Assembly (NCBI GenBank): GCA_022710245.1
Contig: JAKLHH010000450.1
Span: 1 to 6,462, forward strand
Source of the DNA: Myxococcota bacterium
GTDB taxonomy: Bacteria; Myxococcota; Polyangia; GCA-2747355; JAKLHH01
DNA: 6,462 nucleotides
Direction: 5' to 3'
The position numbers were made by a program, and so were the translations under genes. Every line of letters starts with the position of its first letter. Within the stretch, counting starts at the first letter, position 1. This document shows positions 1 through 5,507 of this stretch, piece after piece. Below the pieces are notes generated by a model. The model did no database searches, was not told where the DNA came from, and worked only from the letters and a program-made list of their open reading frames with translations.

Positions 1-755
1 AGGGCGAGGGGCTGCGCCTGGTAGAGGGCGTGGCAGAGCTCGTGCACCACCACCCCGAAGCGACCCTCCAGGTCTCGCTCCTCGAGGAGCGCCTCGACGA
101 GCGCGGTGCCCTCGACCACCGTCGCGCTGGTCGCGCCCCGGCCGCCGGGGATCGGGTGCAGCACGATGCGCAGGGGCGCGTGCTCGGGCCAGGCCGCACC
201 GTAGAAGCGCGCCGCCTGCGCGAAGAGCTTCGGCAGCTTCACCCGGCGGGCCAGCGCCTCGAGCCGGTGCTGGTAGAGGGCGAGCTTGCGCCGCGACGGC
301 TGCCAGACGAGCTCGTCGTAGATGGGCGCCAGCGCGCCGAGGATCTGCAGGAGGCGGTGGTGCTCGGGGACCGGCATCAGCCCCGCGGTGCGGACGCCGA
401 GGTCGGCCAGGTCGCTGGCCCACGCGCTCTGCAGCTCCAGGAACGGCAGCAACGAGAAGCTCGCGCCCCCTCGCGCGGCGGGCGCGCCACCGAACCGGTA
501 GCTCGCGCCGAGGTGAGCCTCACGCAGGCGACGGTACTCGGCGATCAAGGCGCGGCGAGGCTCGTCATCGTGGCGGCTGCCGCGAAACGCCGCGAGGAGC
601 TGCGCCGAGCCGCGGCGCCCGTCGCCGAGTGCTTCGAGGAAGCTCATCAGCCCGAGCAGGCGGCCGGGGCGGACCTCGAAGCGAGGCTCGGCGCGGAGCG
701 GGGCCGGGAGCGCGAGCCAGACGGCGAGCGCGAGGACCAGTCCGCGGCGGTGCAT
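1..755 (-). CDS. Secreted putative zinc metallopeptidase with HELCH motif, 3' end off the window
   Basis: I read 251 codons without a stop from the ATG at 755-753 to the left edge, so the C-terminus is missing. The start looks real: a clean signal peptide follows (MHRR, then a Leu/Ala-rich core, cleavage after LRA at residue 22), and a G-rich Shine-Dalgarno-like stretch lies at 758-765. The key motif is VVVHELCHALY, with HELCH at residues 238-242. HExxH is the zinc-binding and catalytic signature of gluzincin and related metallopeptidases: the two His bind zinc and Glu activates water. The third zinc ligand normally lies downstream and would be outside the window. The first 215 residues after the signal are helix-rich and match no family I recognise. 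The ATG shares one base with the TGA of the membrane-protein gene before it, so the two are probably co-translated. Seen: signal peptide and HExxH. Inferred: hydrolase acting in periplasm or outside. An inactive homologue remains possible. Confidence 0.8.
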   Translation of the reverse strand, partial: MHRRGLVLALAVWLALPAPLRAEPRFEVRPGRLLGLMSFLEALGDGRRGSAQLLAAFRGSRHDDEPRRALIAEYRRLREAHLGASYRFGGAPAARGGASFSLLPFLELQSAWASDLADLGVRTAGLMPVPEHHRLLQILGALAPIYDELVWQPSRRKLALYQHRLEALARRVKLPKLFAQAARFYGAAWPEHAPLRIVLHPIPGGRGATSATVVEGTALVEALLEERDLEGRFGVVVHELCHALYQAQPLA

Positions 756-1303
756 CACTCCCCCCGCGGCAGCTCGATCCGGCCCCACCGCCGCCGCGCG
801 CGATCCAGCTCGGCCCGCAGCGCGTGGAGCTCCTCGGAGGAGGGCACCGCCATCCCGTGCGCCAGCGCGCGCTCGTGCTCCGCCTGCGCGAGCGTGACCT
901 CGAGGTGGTGGACGGTGGAGCGTGCCACGCCGAGGAGGAGCCGCTCCTCCGGCAGGCCGAGCAGCCGCGCCGCGAAGAGCCCGAACGTGGCGCCGACCGC
1001 GTGCGGCGTGTACCCGCCCGCGATGCTGAGCGAGAGGTGGTGGATGAAGGACTCGCCCTCGGGGCGGATGGTGTAGGCCACCGCGAGCCCGCCAGGGGAG
1101 AGAAAGACCCGCGGGTCACGCGCCGGATCGTCGTGCGGCTGGTCAGCGAGCTCCACCGCGGCGCGCCGCAGCCCGGTGAGGGCCCGCGCCACCGCCTCGA
1201 AGTGCCGGTCGGCGAAGAGGCGCCGGAGGACACGCACGCGGGCGAAGAGGTAGAAGCCGACGAGGCAGCCGAGGACCACCAGCAGGATCTGGTACCAGCG
1301 CAT
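755..1303 (-). CDS. Uncharacterised protein with a single N-terminal membrane anchor
   Basis: This encodes 182 aa from ATG 1303 and ends with TGA at 755-757. Residues 4-22 form one hydrophobic helix followed by Arg-rich sequence (ARVRVLRR), which suggests an inner-membrane anchor with a soluble domain of about 155 residues. That domain has a strand-rich part around residues 67-100 (FLSPGGLAVAYT, HHLSLSIAGGYTPHAVG) and then Leu-rich helices with a second His-His pair at 132-133. The C-terminal 30 residues are charged and coiled-coil-like. I do not recognise the family. A GTG at 1321 would add six residues, but it overlaps a probable extended -10 promoter element, so I prefer ATG 1303. The stop codon overlaps the start of the metallopeptidase-like gene by one base. 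That coupling suggests the two products act together at the envelope, for example as an anchored partner and a secreted enzyme, but nothing in the sequence proves this. Confidence 0.8.
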   Translation of the reverse strand: MRWYQILLVVLGCLVGFYLFARVRVLRRLFADRHFEAVARALTGLRRAAVELADQPHDDPARDPRVFLSPGGLAVAYTIRPEGESFIHHLSLSIAGGYTPHAVGATFGLFAARLLGLPEERLLLGVARSTVHHLEVTLAQAEHERALAHGMAVPSSEELHALRAELDRARRRWGRIELPRGE

Positions 1304-1311
1304 CGGCCGCC

Positions 1312-1320
1312 ACGATACCA
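1312..1320 (-). promoter_or_regulatory. Probable extended -10 promoter for the minus-strand operon
   Basis: Read on the minus strand this is TGG followed by TATCGT, which fits the extended -10 pattern TGn-TATAAT with four of six matches in the hexamer. It ends eight bases before the ATG at 1303. Transcription would start only one or two bases before the start codon, giving an almost leaderless mRNA. No good -35 is visible, which is acceptable for extended -10 promoters. Based on sequence pattern only. Confidence 0.4.
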
Positions 1321-1352
1321 CAGGACCGCTTTTCCCGACCCGGCACTTCGTC

Positions 1353-1358
1353 TATCCT
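1353..1358 (+). promoter_or_regulatory. Candidate -10 box for the cysteine-rich lipoprotein gene
   Basis: TATCCT (four of six matches to TATAAT) lies six bases before the GTG start at 1365, so a start site seven bases downstream would fall on the start codon itself. A weak -35 candidate (TTTTCC) lies 17 bp upstream at 1330-1335. The purine run GGAGG at 1359-1363 leaves only one base before GTG, too short for a normal Shine-Dalgarno. Leaderless or nearly leaderless translation is one explanation. Confidence 0.35.
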
Positions 1359-1364
1359 GGAGGG

Positions 1365-2606
1365 GTGGGGTCACGGCACTGGAACGGTGGCATCGTCGCG
1401 CTCGCGTTGCTCCTCGCGGGCTGCACCGTCAAGCCGCTCGCCAGCCTCGGTCGTCCCTGCTCGAACGTTCAGAGCTGCGGGCCGGGAGCGACCTGCGACC
1501 CGGTGCAGGGCGTCTGCGTCACGAGCGCGAGCCCTGACTCGTCCTCGCGCGACGTGGTCGTCACCAGAGACCTGTTCACCGAGGGAGGCCGTGAGCAGAG
1601 CGTCCCGCCGGATCTCTTCCGGGCAGACCTCCCGGCGTGCCCGACGGGGACCTCCGAGGGGACCCCCTGCGACGACCACCTCTTCTGCACCATGGAGGAC
1701 CGCTGCCAGGCGGGGAAGTGCGTCGGCACCGCGCGATCCTGCTCGCCCTCCAGCGATCCCTGCGTCACCTCGGTCTGCGACGAGGCGGCCAAGGGTTGCA
1801 CCACCAAGCCCAGGCCCGACGGCACCACATGCACTGGTGGCCTCTGCTTCAAGGGCAGCTGCTGCGCTGGCTGCTGGGACGGACAGAGCTGCCTCGCCGG
1901 GGCGGGCCAGACCGCCTGCGGAAGCCTGGGGCATGCGTGCGTCGACTGCAGCGCCTGCACCTCCTTCTCCATGGGCTGCGGCGGCGGGACCAAGCACTGT
2001 CAGGGGATCCCCAAGGGCGACGGCAGCACCTGCACCGGGGGGCTCTGCTACGACGGCGGCTGCTGCGAGGGGTGCTTCGACGGCCAGTACTGCCAGGCCG
2101 GGAGCACCGACACCCGCTGCGGCTCGGGGGGCGTGAGCTGCGTCGATTGCACGCAGACCGAGTGCCGCGCCGCGGCCTCGAGCTGCAGCCAGGGCGCCTG
2201 CGGCGCTCCCGCGAAGCCCGACGGCTCGGCCTGCACCGGCGGCCTCTGCTACGGCGGCCTCTGCTGCAAGGGCTGCTGGGACGGGACCAAGAAGAAGTGC
2301 GTGACGGGCACCACCGCGAGCGCGTGCGGCGTGGGCGGCGCAGCCTGCAAGGCCTGCCCGAGCGCCCCCACCTGCAAGCAGTACAGCTGTCAGAACGGCA
2401 GCTGCTCCCTCGGGAACGCCGCCGACGGGGCCGGCTGCACCTCCGGGACCTGCTACTCGGGGACCTGCTGCGGCGGGTGCTGGACGGGCACGATGTGCGC
2501 CGGCGGCGGCACCGACGACCAGTGCGGGAGCGGCGGCAGCGCGTGCACCAGCTGCACCGCGGCAGGGCTGATCTGCAGCAACGGCGCTTGCGTCCCCCCC
2601 GGGTGA
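1365..2606 (+). CDS. Cysteine-rich repeat lipoprotein (four tandem repeats)
   Basis: This is a 413-aa protein starting at GTG 1365. No other start gives a proper signal peptide. Residues 9-20 form the hydrophobic core and lipobox LAGC, with Cys20 as the lipidation site, so the mature protein is probably a membrane-anchored lipoprotein exposed outside the cytoplasm. It has 61 Cys in total, about 15 percent. A first Cys cluster (32-51) is followed by a Ser/Asp-rich linker (53-90). Then comes a myxobacterial-style module, PCDDHLFCTMEDRCQAGKCVGT, at 101-122. Four repeats start at residues 151, 218, 285 and 353. Each begins xDGxxCTxGxC and continues CCxGCxxG and CGxxGxxCxxC. The dense even Cys spacing predicts disulfide-knotted small domains rather than metal clusters, because the protein is exported. 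No enzyme motif is visible. A surface adhesion, spacer or binding role is inference. The next gene starts 42 bp downstream, so joint transcription is possible. Confidence 0.88.
   Translation: MGSRHWNGGIVALALLLAGCTVKPLASLGRPCSNVQSCGPGATCDPVQGVCVTSASPDSSSRDVVVTRDLFTEGGREQSVPPDLFRADLPACPTGTSEGTPCDDHLFCTMEDRCQAGKCVGTARSCSPSSDPCVTSVCDEAAKGCTTKPRPDGTTCTGGLCFKGSCCAGCWDGQSCLAGAGQTACGSLGHACVDCSACTSFSMGCGGGTKHCQGIPKGDGSTCTGGLCYDGGCCEGCFDGQYCQAGSTDTRCGSGGVSCVDCTQTECRAAASSCSQGACGAPAKPDGSACTGGLCYGGLCCKGCWDGTKKKCVTGTTASACGVGGAACKACPSAPTCKQYSCQNGSCSLGNAADGAGCTSGTCYSGTCCGGCWTGTMCAGGGTDDQCGSGGSACTSCTAAGLICSNGACVPPG
1815..2606 (+). repeat. Four in-frame tandem cysteine repeats, about 201-204 bp each
   Basis: Repeat units begin near 1815, 2016, 2217 and 2421, at protein spacings of 67, 67 and 68 residues. 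The last unit runs to the stop. The Cys pattern in each unit is C-x4-C-x4-CC-x2-C-x5(or 7)-C-x8-C-x6-C-x2-C, followed by two or three less regular Cys. The third unit carries a two-residue insertion (GTKKKC). The units differ clearly in DNA sequence, so this is an old, selected protein repeat rather than a recent DNA amplification. Confidence 0.85.
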
Positions 2607-2648
2607 CCTGACGCTGACGGCCACCTCCGGCTGGTGCATGATCTGCCC

Positions 2649-3278
2649 ATGAGCCTTCGCACTCTCCTCCTCGGCCTCGTCCCGATCATCGCGGCCCCCG
2701 CCCTCGCGGCGCCCGCGAGCTACCTCTCGCCGCTCGAGCGCCAGGTCCTCGAGGAGCTCAACCGCGTCCGCGCGGACCCCAGGGGCTACGCCGCGCGGCT
2801 GACGCGGCAGAGGCCCCACTACGAGGGCAGGCTGCTCAAGCTCCCGGGCCAGGTGCCGCTGATGACCTCCGAGGGCGTCGCGGCGCTCGACGGCGCGGTC
2901 AGGGCGCTCCGCGCCGCGCGGGCCGCTCCGACGCTGGCCCCCTCGCGCGGGATGTCGCGGGCCGCTCGCGCGCACGCGGACGACCTCGGGCCGCGAGGGC
3001 TGACGAGCCACGTCGGCAGCGACCGCGCGGACACCTTCACCCGCCTCGAGCGCTACGGACGCTGGCAGGGCAAGGCCGGCGAGAACATCCAGTACGGCGG
3101 CCGCGACGCGGCCGAGGTGGTGGCGCAGCTGCTGATCGACGACGGCGTCCCCTCACGAGGCCACCGCAAGAACATCCTCGACGCTGGCTTCCGGGTGGCC
3201 GGGGTCGGCTGCGGCAAGCACGCGCGCTTTCGCACCGTCTGCGTGATCACCTTCGCGGCAGGCTACGTCGAGAAGTGA
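2649..3278 (+). CDS. Secreted CAP (SCP/PR-1) domain protein
   Basis: This is a 209-aa protein from ATG 2649. I chose that start because it gives a compact signal peptide (MSLR, then LLLGLVPIIAAPALA, cleavage near residue 20-21). An in-frame GTG at 2634 adds only five residues. The mature protein matches the bacterial CAP superfamily. It opens with a helix containing LEELNRVRADP (34-44, where CAP domains usually begin). It then has SHVGSD with His121, GENIQYGG (144-151), and the signature DDGVPSRGHRKNIL (164-177, with His172). It ends in a strand core with Cys188 and Cys198 that could form a disulfide. The His and Glu residues (His121, Glu145, His172) sit where the CAP pocket tetrad is expected. 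Bacterial CAP proteins are secreted, but their activity is mostly unknown; lipid binding, peptidase and calcium-binding roles have been proposed for relatives. It lies between two cysteine-rich lipoproteins, 42 bp after the first. No Shine-Dalgarno is evident. Confidence 0.9.
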   Translation: MSLRTLLLGLVPIIAAPALAAPASYLSPLERQVLEELNRVRADPRGYAARLTRQRPHYEGRLLKLPGQVPLMTSEGVAALDGAVRALRAARAAPTLAPSRGMSRAARAHADDLGPRGLTSHVGSDRADTFTRLERYGRWQGKAGENIQYGGRDAAEVVAQLLIDDGVPSRGHRKNILDAGFRVAGVGCGKHARFRTVCVITFAAGYVEK

Positions 3279-3374
3279 TCCGTCGAGAGGTTATCCTGCG
3301 GCCTCATGGGTAGGCGGCAGTGAGCGCGCGGCTGCACCTGGGGTGCTCGGCCTCGCGGTCAGCATCAACCTGCC
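3279..3374 (+). other. Intergenic stretch with an orphan -10-like box and a five-codon ORF
   Basis: After the CAP gene stop there is TTATCCT at 3291-3297. Eight bases later an ATG (3306-3308) opens a five-codon reading frame, MGRRQ, ending in TGA at 3321-3323. That TGA overlaps a GTG at 3320 that is in frame with the next lipoprotein gene. A short inverted repeat, GCACC-TGG-GGTGC, lies at 3334-3346, with no T-run after it. I see no other gene here. Confidence 0.35.
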
Positions 3375-3403
3375 TTGAAATAGTCCCCCCTCACGGCTAC
3401 GTT
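3375..3403 (+). promoter_or_regulatory. Sigma-70-type promoter for the second lipoprotein gene
   Basis: TTGAAA (3375-3380, five of six matches to TTGACA) is followed after exactly 17 bp by TACGTT (3398-3403, matching TATAAT at the key first, second and last positions). It sits in a locally AT-richer patch in otherwise very GC-rich DNA. Transcription would start near 3410, giving a leader of about 20 bases that carries the ribosome binding site. It is the best promoter match I found in the window. Confidence 0.55.
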
Positions 3404-3419
3404 GATCGAACAGCCTGGC

Positions 3420-3424
3420 AAGGA
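3420..3424 (+). promoter_or_regulatory. Ribosome binding site that fixes the start at 3431
   Basis: AAGGA lies six bases before ATG 3431. With the lipoprotein signal peptide that begins there, it decides against the upstream in-frame GTG at 3320, which would bury the signal peptide behind 37 non-hydrophobic residues. Confidence 0.6.
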
Positions 3425-3430
3425 CGGCCC

Positions 3431-4732
3431 ATGCAGCAAGCGATCGGCTGGCGGTTTCTGGTGGCTCTCGCGTTCGCCTCCCTCGGGGTCACCGGCTGCA
3501 AGGGAGAGTCAGTCGCCTTCGGCGACGGGACATCCTCCGGCTCCAATGGCTCGTCCGACAGCTCGGACGTCTCCTGCCTCGACGGCAAGAAGAACCAGGA
3601 CGAGACGGACATCGACTGCGGCGGCACCCGCTGCGGGGGCTGCCTCGAGGGCAAGGCCTGCGGAAGCGACCACGACTGCAAGAGCGGGGCGTGCAGCGGC
3701 GGCACCTGCAAGCTCTGCAAGGCGGGGGCGGGCGGCTGCCTCGGCAACCTGGTGCGGGTCTGTGGCAGCGACGAGGCCTCCTGGAGCACGGTCGCGACCT
3801 GCGATCCGTCCAAGGCCCAGGTCTGCGACGCCAGCACGAAGAAGTGCGAGACCCTCAAGCCGACCGGCAGCCCCACGGCGACCGGCACCTACTACCTCTT
3901 CACCATGTTCGAGACGGGCAAGAGCGACTTCAAGGGCGGCTACGACGTCGACTCCATCGTCTCCACGGTCGGCGACACCCAGGGGAACCTGATCTACGTC
4001 AACCGCGCGACCCAGCTCGACGTCTACCGGGTCGAGCTCGTCGACAGCGACAAGGACGGCAAGCTGGAGCCGAACCAGCACCCCGACAACCCCGACGCCA
4101 AGGGGCCCATCGAGGCGCGCAAGCTGACCTTCCTCAAGACCTACTCCAACGTGAAGCTCGGCCAGCCGAGCATCGGCGAGCTCTACGCGGCCGCGGACCG
4201 CGTCTACTTCCTGCGCCGCGACGATGCGTCCAGCGGCAGCGACGTCTACGAGTTCATCCTCGCCACCGGCGTGACGAACCTCGTCGTCCCCCATAACCCC
4301 AAGGTGGCCATGTGCCTGCTCGGCTACGACGAGGTGAACAAGCGCTGGTACGCGGCCAACGACCAGAAGGTCGACAGCGTCACCCGTCGCGTCTACGCCT
4401 ACTATCCCGACGGCGGCGGCTGGGCCGCGGAGTTCGACTGGCCGAACCTCGCTGGCGGCCACGGCGACGGGATGGAGGTCGTGGTCGATACGAAGACCGG
4501 GATACCGTATGTCTATGTCTCGGACATGACGAGCGACTTCCTCGCGCAGTACTACCGCGACGCCGCGACCGGCAAGTGGGTGCAGAAGAACGTCTTCAAG
4601 TACATGGAGACCGCGAAGCAGTCGGTGGAGGGGATGGGCTTCGGCGCCTTCCAGCACTTCTGGATCACCTCCGGCACCGCGCTCTACGAGGTGGGCGGCG
4701 GGGACCTGCAGCAGTTCATCGGGCCGGACTGA
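3431..4732 (+). CDS. Lipoprotein with Cys-rich N-terminal module and probable beta-propeller body
   Basis: This is a 433-aa protein from ATG 3431. Residues 8-23 form a signal with lipobox VTGC, and Cys23 is the lipidation site. A Ser/Gly linker (31-46) follows. Residues 49-96 hold a Cys module of the type CLDGKKNQDETDIDCGG, GGCLEGKAC and DCKSGACSGGTC, common in Myxococcota surface proteins. More Cys continue to residue 139. From about residue 150 to the end the sequence alternates short strands and turns in blade-like units (GNLIYVNRATQLDVYRVEL, ELYAAADRVYFLRR, RRVYAYYPDGGGWAAEF, IPYVYVSDMTSDFLAQYY, HFWITSGTALYEV), suggesting a beta-propeller. DSDKDGKLEPNQ (205-216) resembles a calcium-binding DxDxDG loop, but the twelfth position is Gln instead of the usual acidic residue. 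No catalytic motif is visible. Function is unknown; binding at the cell surface is a reasonable inference. It has its own promoter and RBS, so it need not be part of the preceding unit. Confidence 0.88.
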   Translation: MQQAIGWRFLVALAFASLGVTGCKGESVAFGDGTSSGSNGSSDSSDVSCLDGKKNQDETDIDCGGTRCGGCLEGKACGSDHDCKSGACSGGTCKLCKAGAGGCLGNLVRVCGSDEASWSTVATCDPSKAQVCDASTKKCETLKPTGSPTATGTYYLFTMFETGKSDFKGGYDVDSIVSTVGDTQGNLIYVNRATQLDVYRVELVDSDKDGKLEPNQHPDNPDAKGPIEARKLTFLKTYSNVKLGQPSIGELYAAADRVYFLRRDDASSGSDVYEFILATGVTNLVVPHNPKVAMCLLGYDEVNKRWYAANDQKVDSVTRRVYAYYPDGGGWAAEFDWPNLAGGHGDGMEVVVDTKTGIPYVYVSDMTSDFLAQYYRDAATGKWVQKNVFKYMETAKQSVEGMGFGAFQHFWITSGTALYEVGGGDLQQFIGPD

Positions 4733-4799
4733 GCCCCACCCCGCGCGCCTCCCTTCGCTGCGCCCCGGACCGAGCCCCCCGCGCCTCCCTTCGCTGCGC
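4726..4799 (+). repeat. Imperfect tandem duplication across the lipoprotein stop codon
   Basis: Copy one (4726-4763) begins inside the last codons and includes the stop. Copy two (4767-4799) follows after three bases. The last 20 bases are identical (4744-4763 and 4780-4799, 36 bp apart). The first 12 differ by a single base: GGACTGAGCCCC against GGACCGAGCCCC. Between the two blocks, copy one has five extra bases. A degenerate third copy may occupy 4801-4820. No T-run follows, so it is not a typical intrinsic terminator. Confidence 0.75.
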
Positions 4800-4881
4800 T
4801 CTTCCCTCGACGCTGTGCTCGGTCATCACGGTGAGGCCGTCATCCGGGCACCAAACCTGCATCCCCTCGCCGCAGTCGCAG

Positions 4882-4886
4882 GGAGG
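4882..4886 (+). promoter_or_regulatory. Strong Shine-Dalgarno for the HdeD-like gene
   Basis: GGAGG inside the purine run 4881-4890 ends six bases before ATG 4893. It is the clearest ribosome binding site in the window. It places the start there and not at the in-frame upstream ATG/GTG region near 4815, which would add 26 non-conserved residues before the first membrane helix. The rest of the 4733-4892 spacer holds the duplication above and no confident promoter. Confidence 0.65.
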
Positions 4887-4892
4887 GGAGCC

Positions 4893-5468
4893 ATGTCACC
4901 GCAGGAAGGAACGATCTCGCGGGAGAGTTTTCGCGGCGGGTGGTCGATCGCGCTCGCCGTCTGGATGATCGTGGCCGGGCTGCTGGCGATCATCCTGCCG
5001 GGAGTCGCTGGCGTCGCCGTCAACCTGGTCGTGGCCTGGCTGGTGATCGCCGGCGGCGTCGCCCACCTCGGGCTCGCCTGGAACCGGCGGAGCGGCCGTG
5101 ACGTGGTCGGGCAGATCCTCCTCGGCGTCGTCTACCTCGTGGTCGGCTTCTACCTGCTCACCCACCCGCTGCGGGGCCTCGCCGCGCTGACGCTGCTCCT
5201 CGCCATCTACCTGCTCGTCGAGAGCGCCCTCGAGTTCATCATCGCTTTCCGGCTGCGGCCCCTCCCGGGCTGGGGGTGGCTCCTCGTCGACGGCGGCGTC
5301 ACGCTCGTCCTCGCGGCGCTGATCTGGAGGAGCTGGCCCGCGAGCAGCGAGTGGGCGCTGGGCACGCTGATCGGCATCAGCATGATCTTCAGCGGCTTCA
5401 CCCGGGTCCTGTTCTCGATCTCGCGCCGCGGCCGGAGGCAGCTGCCGCAGGTCCCGAGCCCGGTCTGA
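4893..5468 (+). CDS. HdeD family (DUF308) integral membrane protein
   Basis: This is a 191-aa protein from ATG 4893. Six hydrophobic helices lie at about residues 17-36, 40-62, 72-90, 95-119, 126-146 and 153-174. Length and topology match the HdeD/DUF308 family (usually about 180-200 aa, six helices). Typical features are GWSIALAVWMIVAGLLAIILP in helix one, GVVYLVVGFYLLTHPLRGLAALTLLLAIYLLVESALEFIIAF across helices three and four, GWGWLLVDGGVTLVLAALIW before and in helix five, and the closing ISMIFSGFTRVLF. Basic residues at 175-182 (SISRRGRRQ) suggest a cytoplasmic C-terminus. In Escherichia coli, HdeD is an inner-membrane protein linked to acid resistance. Its molecular activity is not known, and relatives in other phyla are mostly uncharacterised, so the acid role should not be transferred directly. 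The gene has its own strong RBS and converges with the next gene, with 39 bp between their stops. Confidence 0.88.
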   Translation: MSPQEGTISRESFRGGWSIALAVWMIVAGLLAIILPGVAGVAVNLVVAWLVIAGGVAHLGLAWNRRSGRDVVGQILLGVVYLVVGFYLLTHPLRGLAALTLLLAIYLLVESALEFIIAFRLRPLPGWGWLLVDGGVTLVLAALIWRSWPASSEWALGTLIGISMIFSGFTRVLFSISRRGRRQLPQVPSPV

Positions 5469-5507
5469 CCGGAGCAGCGCAGCGGGCGCGGGGAGGAGAG
5501 AGGTGAC

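Noticed and set aside
30..1076. Long open frame on the plus strand (348 codons) opposite the metallopeptidase-like and membrane-anchored genes
   Set aside because: Its composition is low-complexity Arg/Ala/Glu. The minus-strand reading gives a signal peptide, HELCH and a coupled start/stop.
1304..1321. GTG at 1321 as the start of the membrane-anchored protein
   Set aside because: It overlaps the candidate extended -10 element. ATG 1303 leads directly into the membrane helix.
1815..2606. The regular 200-bp periodicity as a CRISPR-like or satellite DNA repeat
   Set aside because: It is coding, in frame throughout, and conserved at Cys/Gly codons rather than as identical DNA.
1371..3011. Long open frame on the minus strand (546 codons) opposite the Cys-rich lipoprotein and CAP genes
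   Set aside because: It is Ala/Arg/Gly-rich with no domain or signal. It is an antisense shadow produced by high GC, whereas the plus-strand genes have signal peptides and clear motifs.
3334..3346. GCACC-TGG-GGTGC inverted repeat as a terminator after the CAP gene
   Set aside because: The stem is only five pairs, the loop is three bases and there is no T-run.
3320..3430. Upstream GTG start giving a 470-aa form of the second lipoprotein
   Set aside because: It would place 37 non-hydrophobic residues before the signal peptide, and the promoter and AAGGA site support ATG 3431.
3509..4657. Long open frame on the minus strand (382 codons) opposite the second lipoprotein
   Set aside because: It is a Val/Ala/Asp/Gly-biased shadow with no recognisable domain and no promoter or RBS.
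4822..4844. Two GTCATC direct repeats 17 bp apart with a TCAC-G-GTGA palindrome between them as a possible operator
   Set aside because: The elements are too short to separate from chance in one sequence. No promoter is recognisable beside them.
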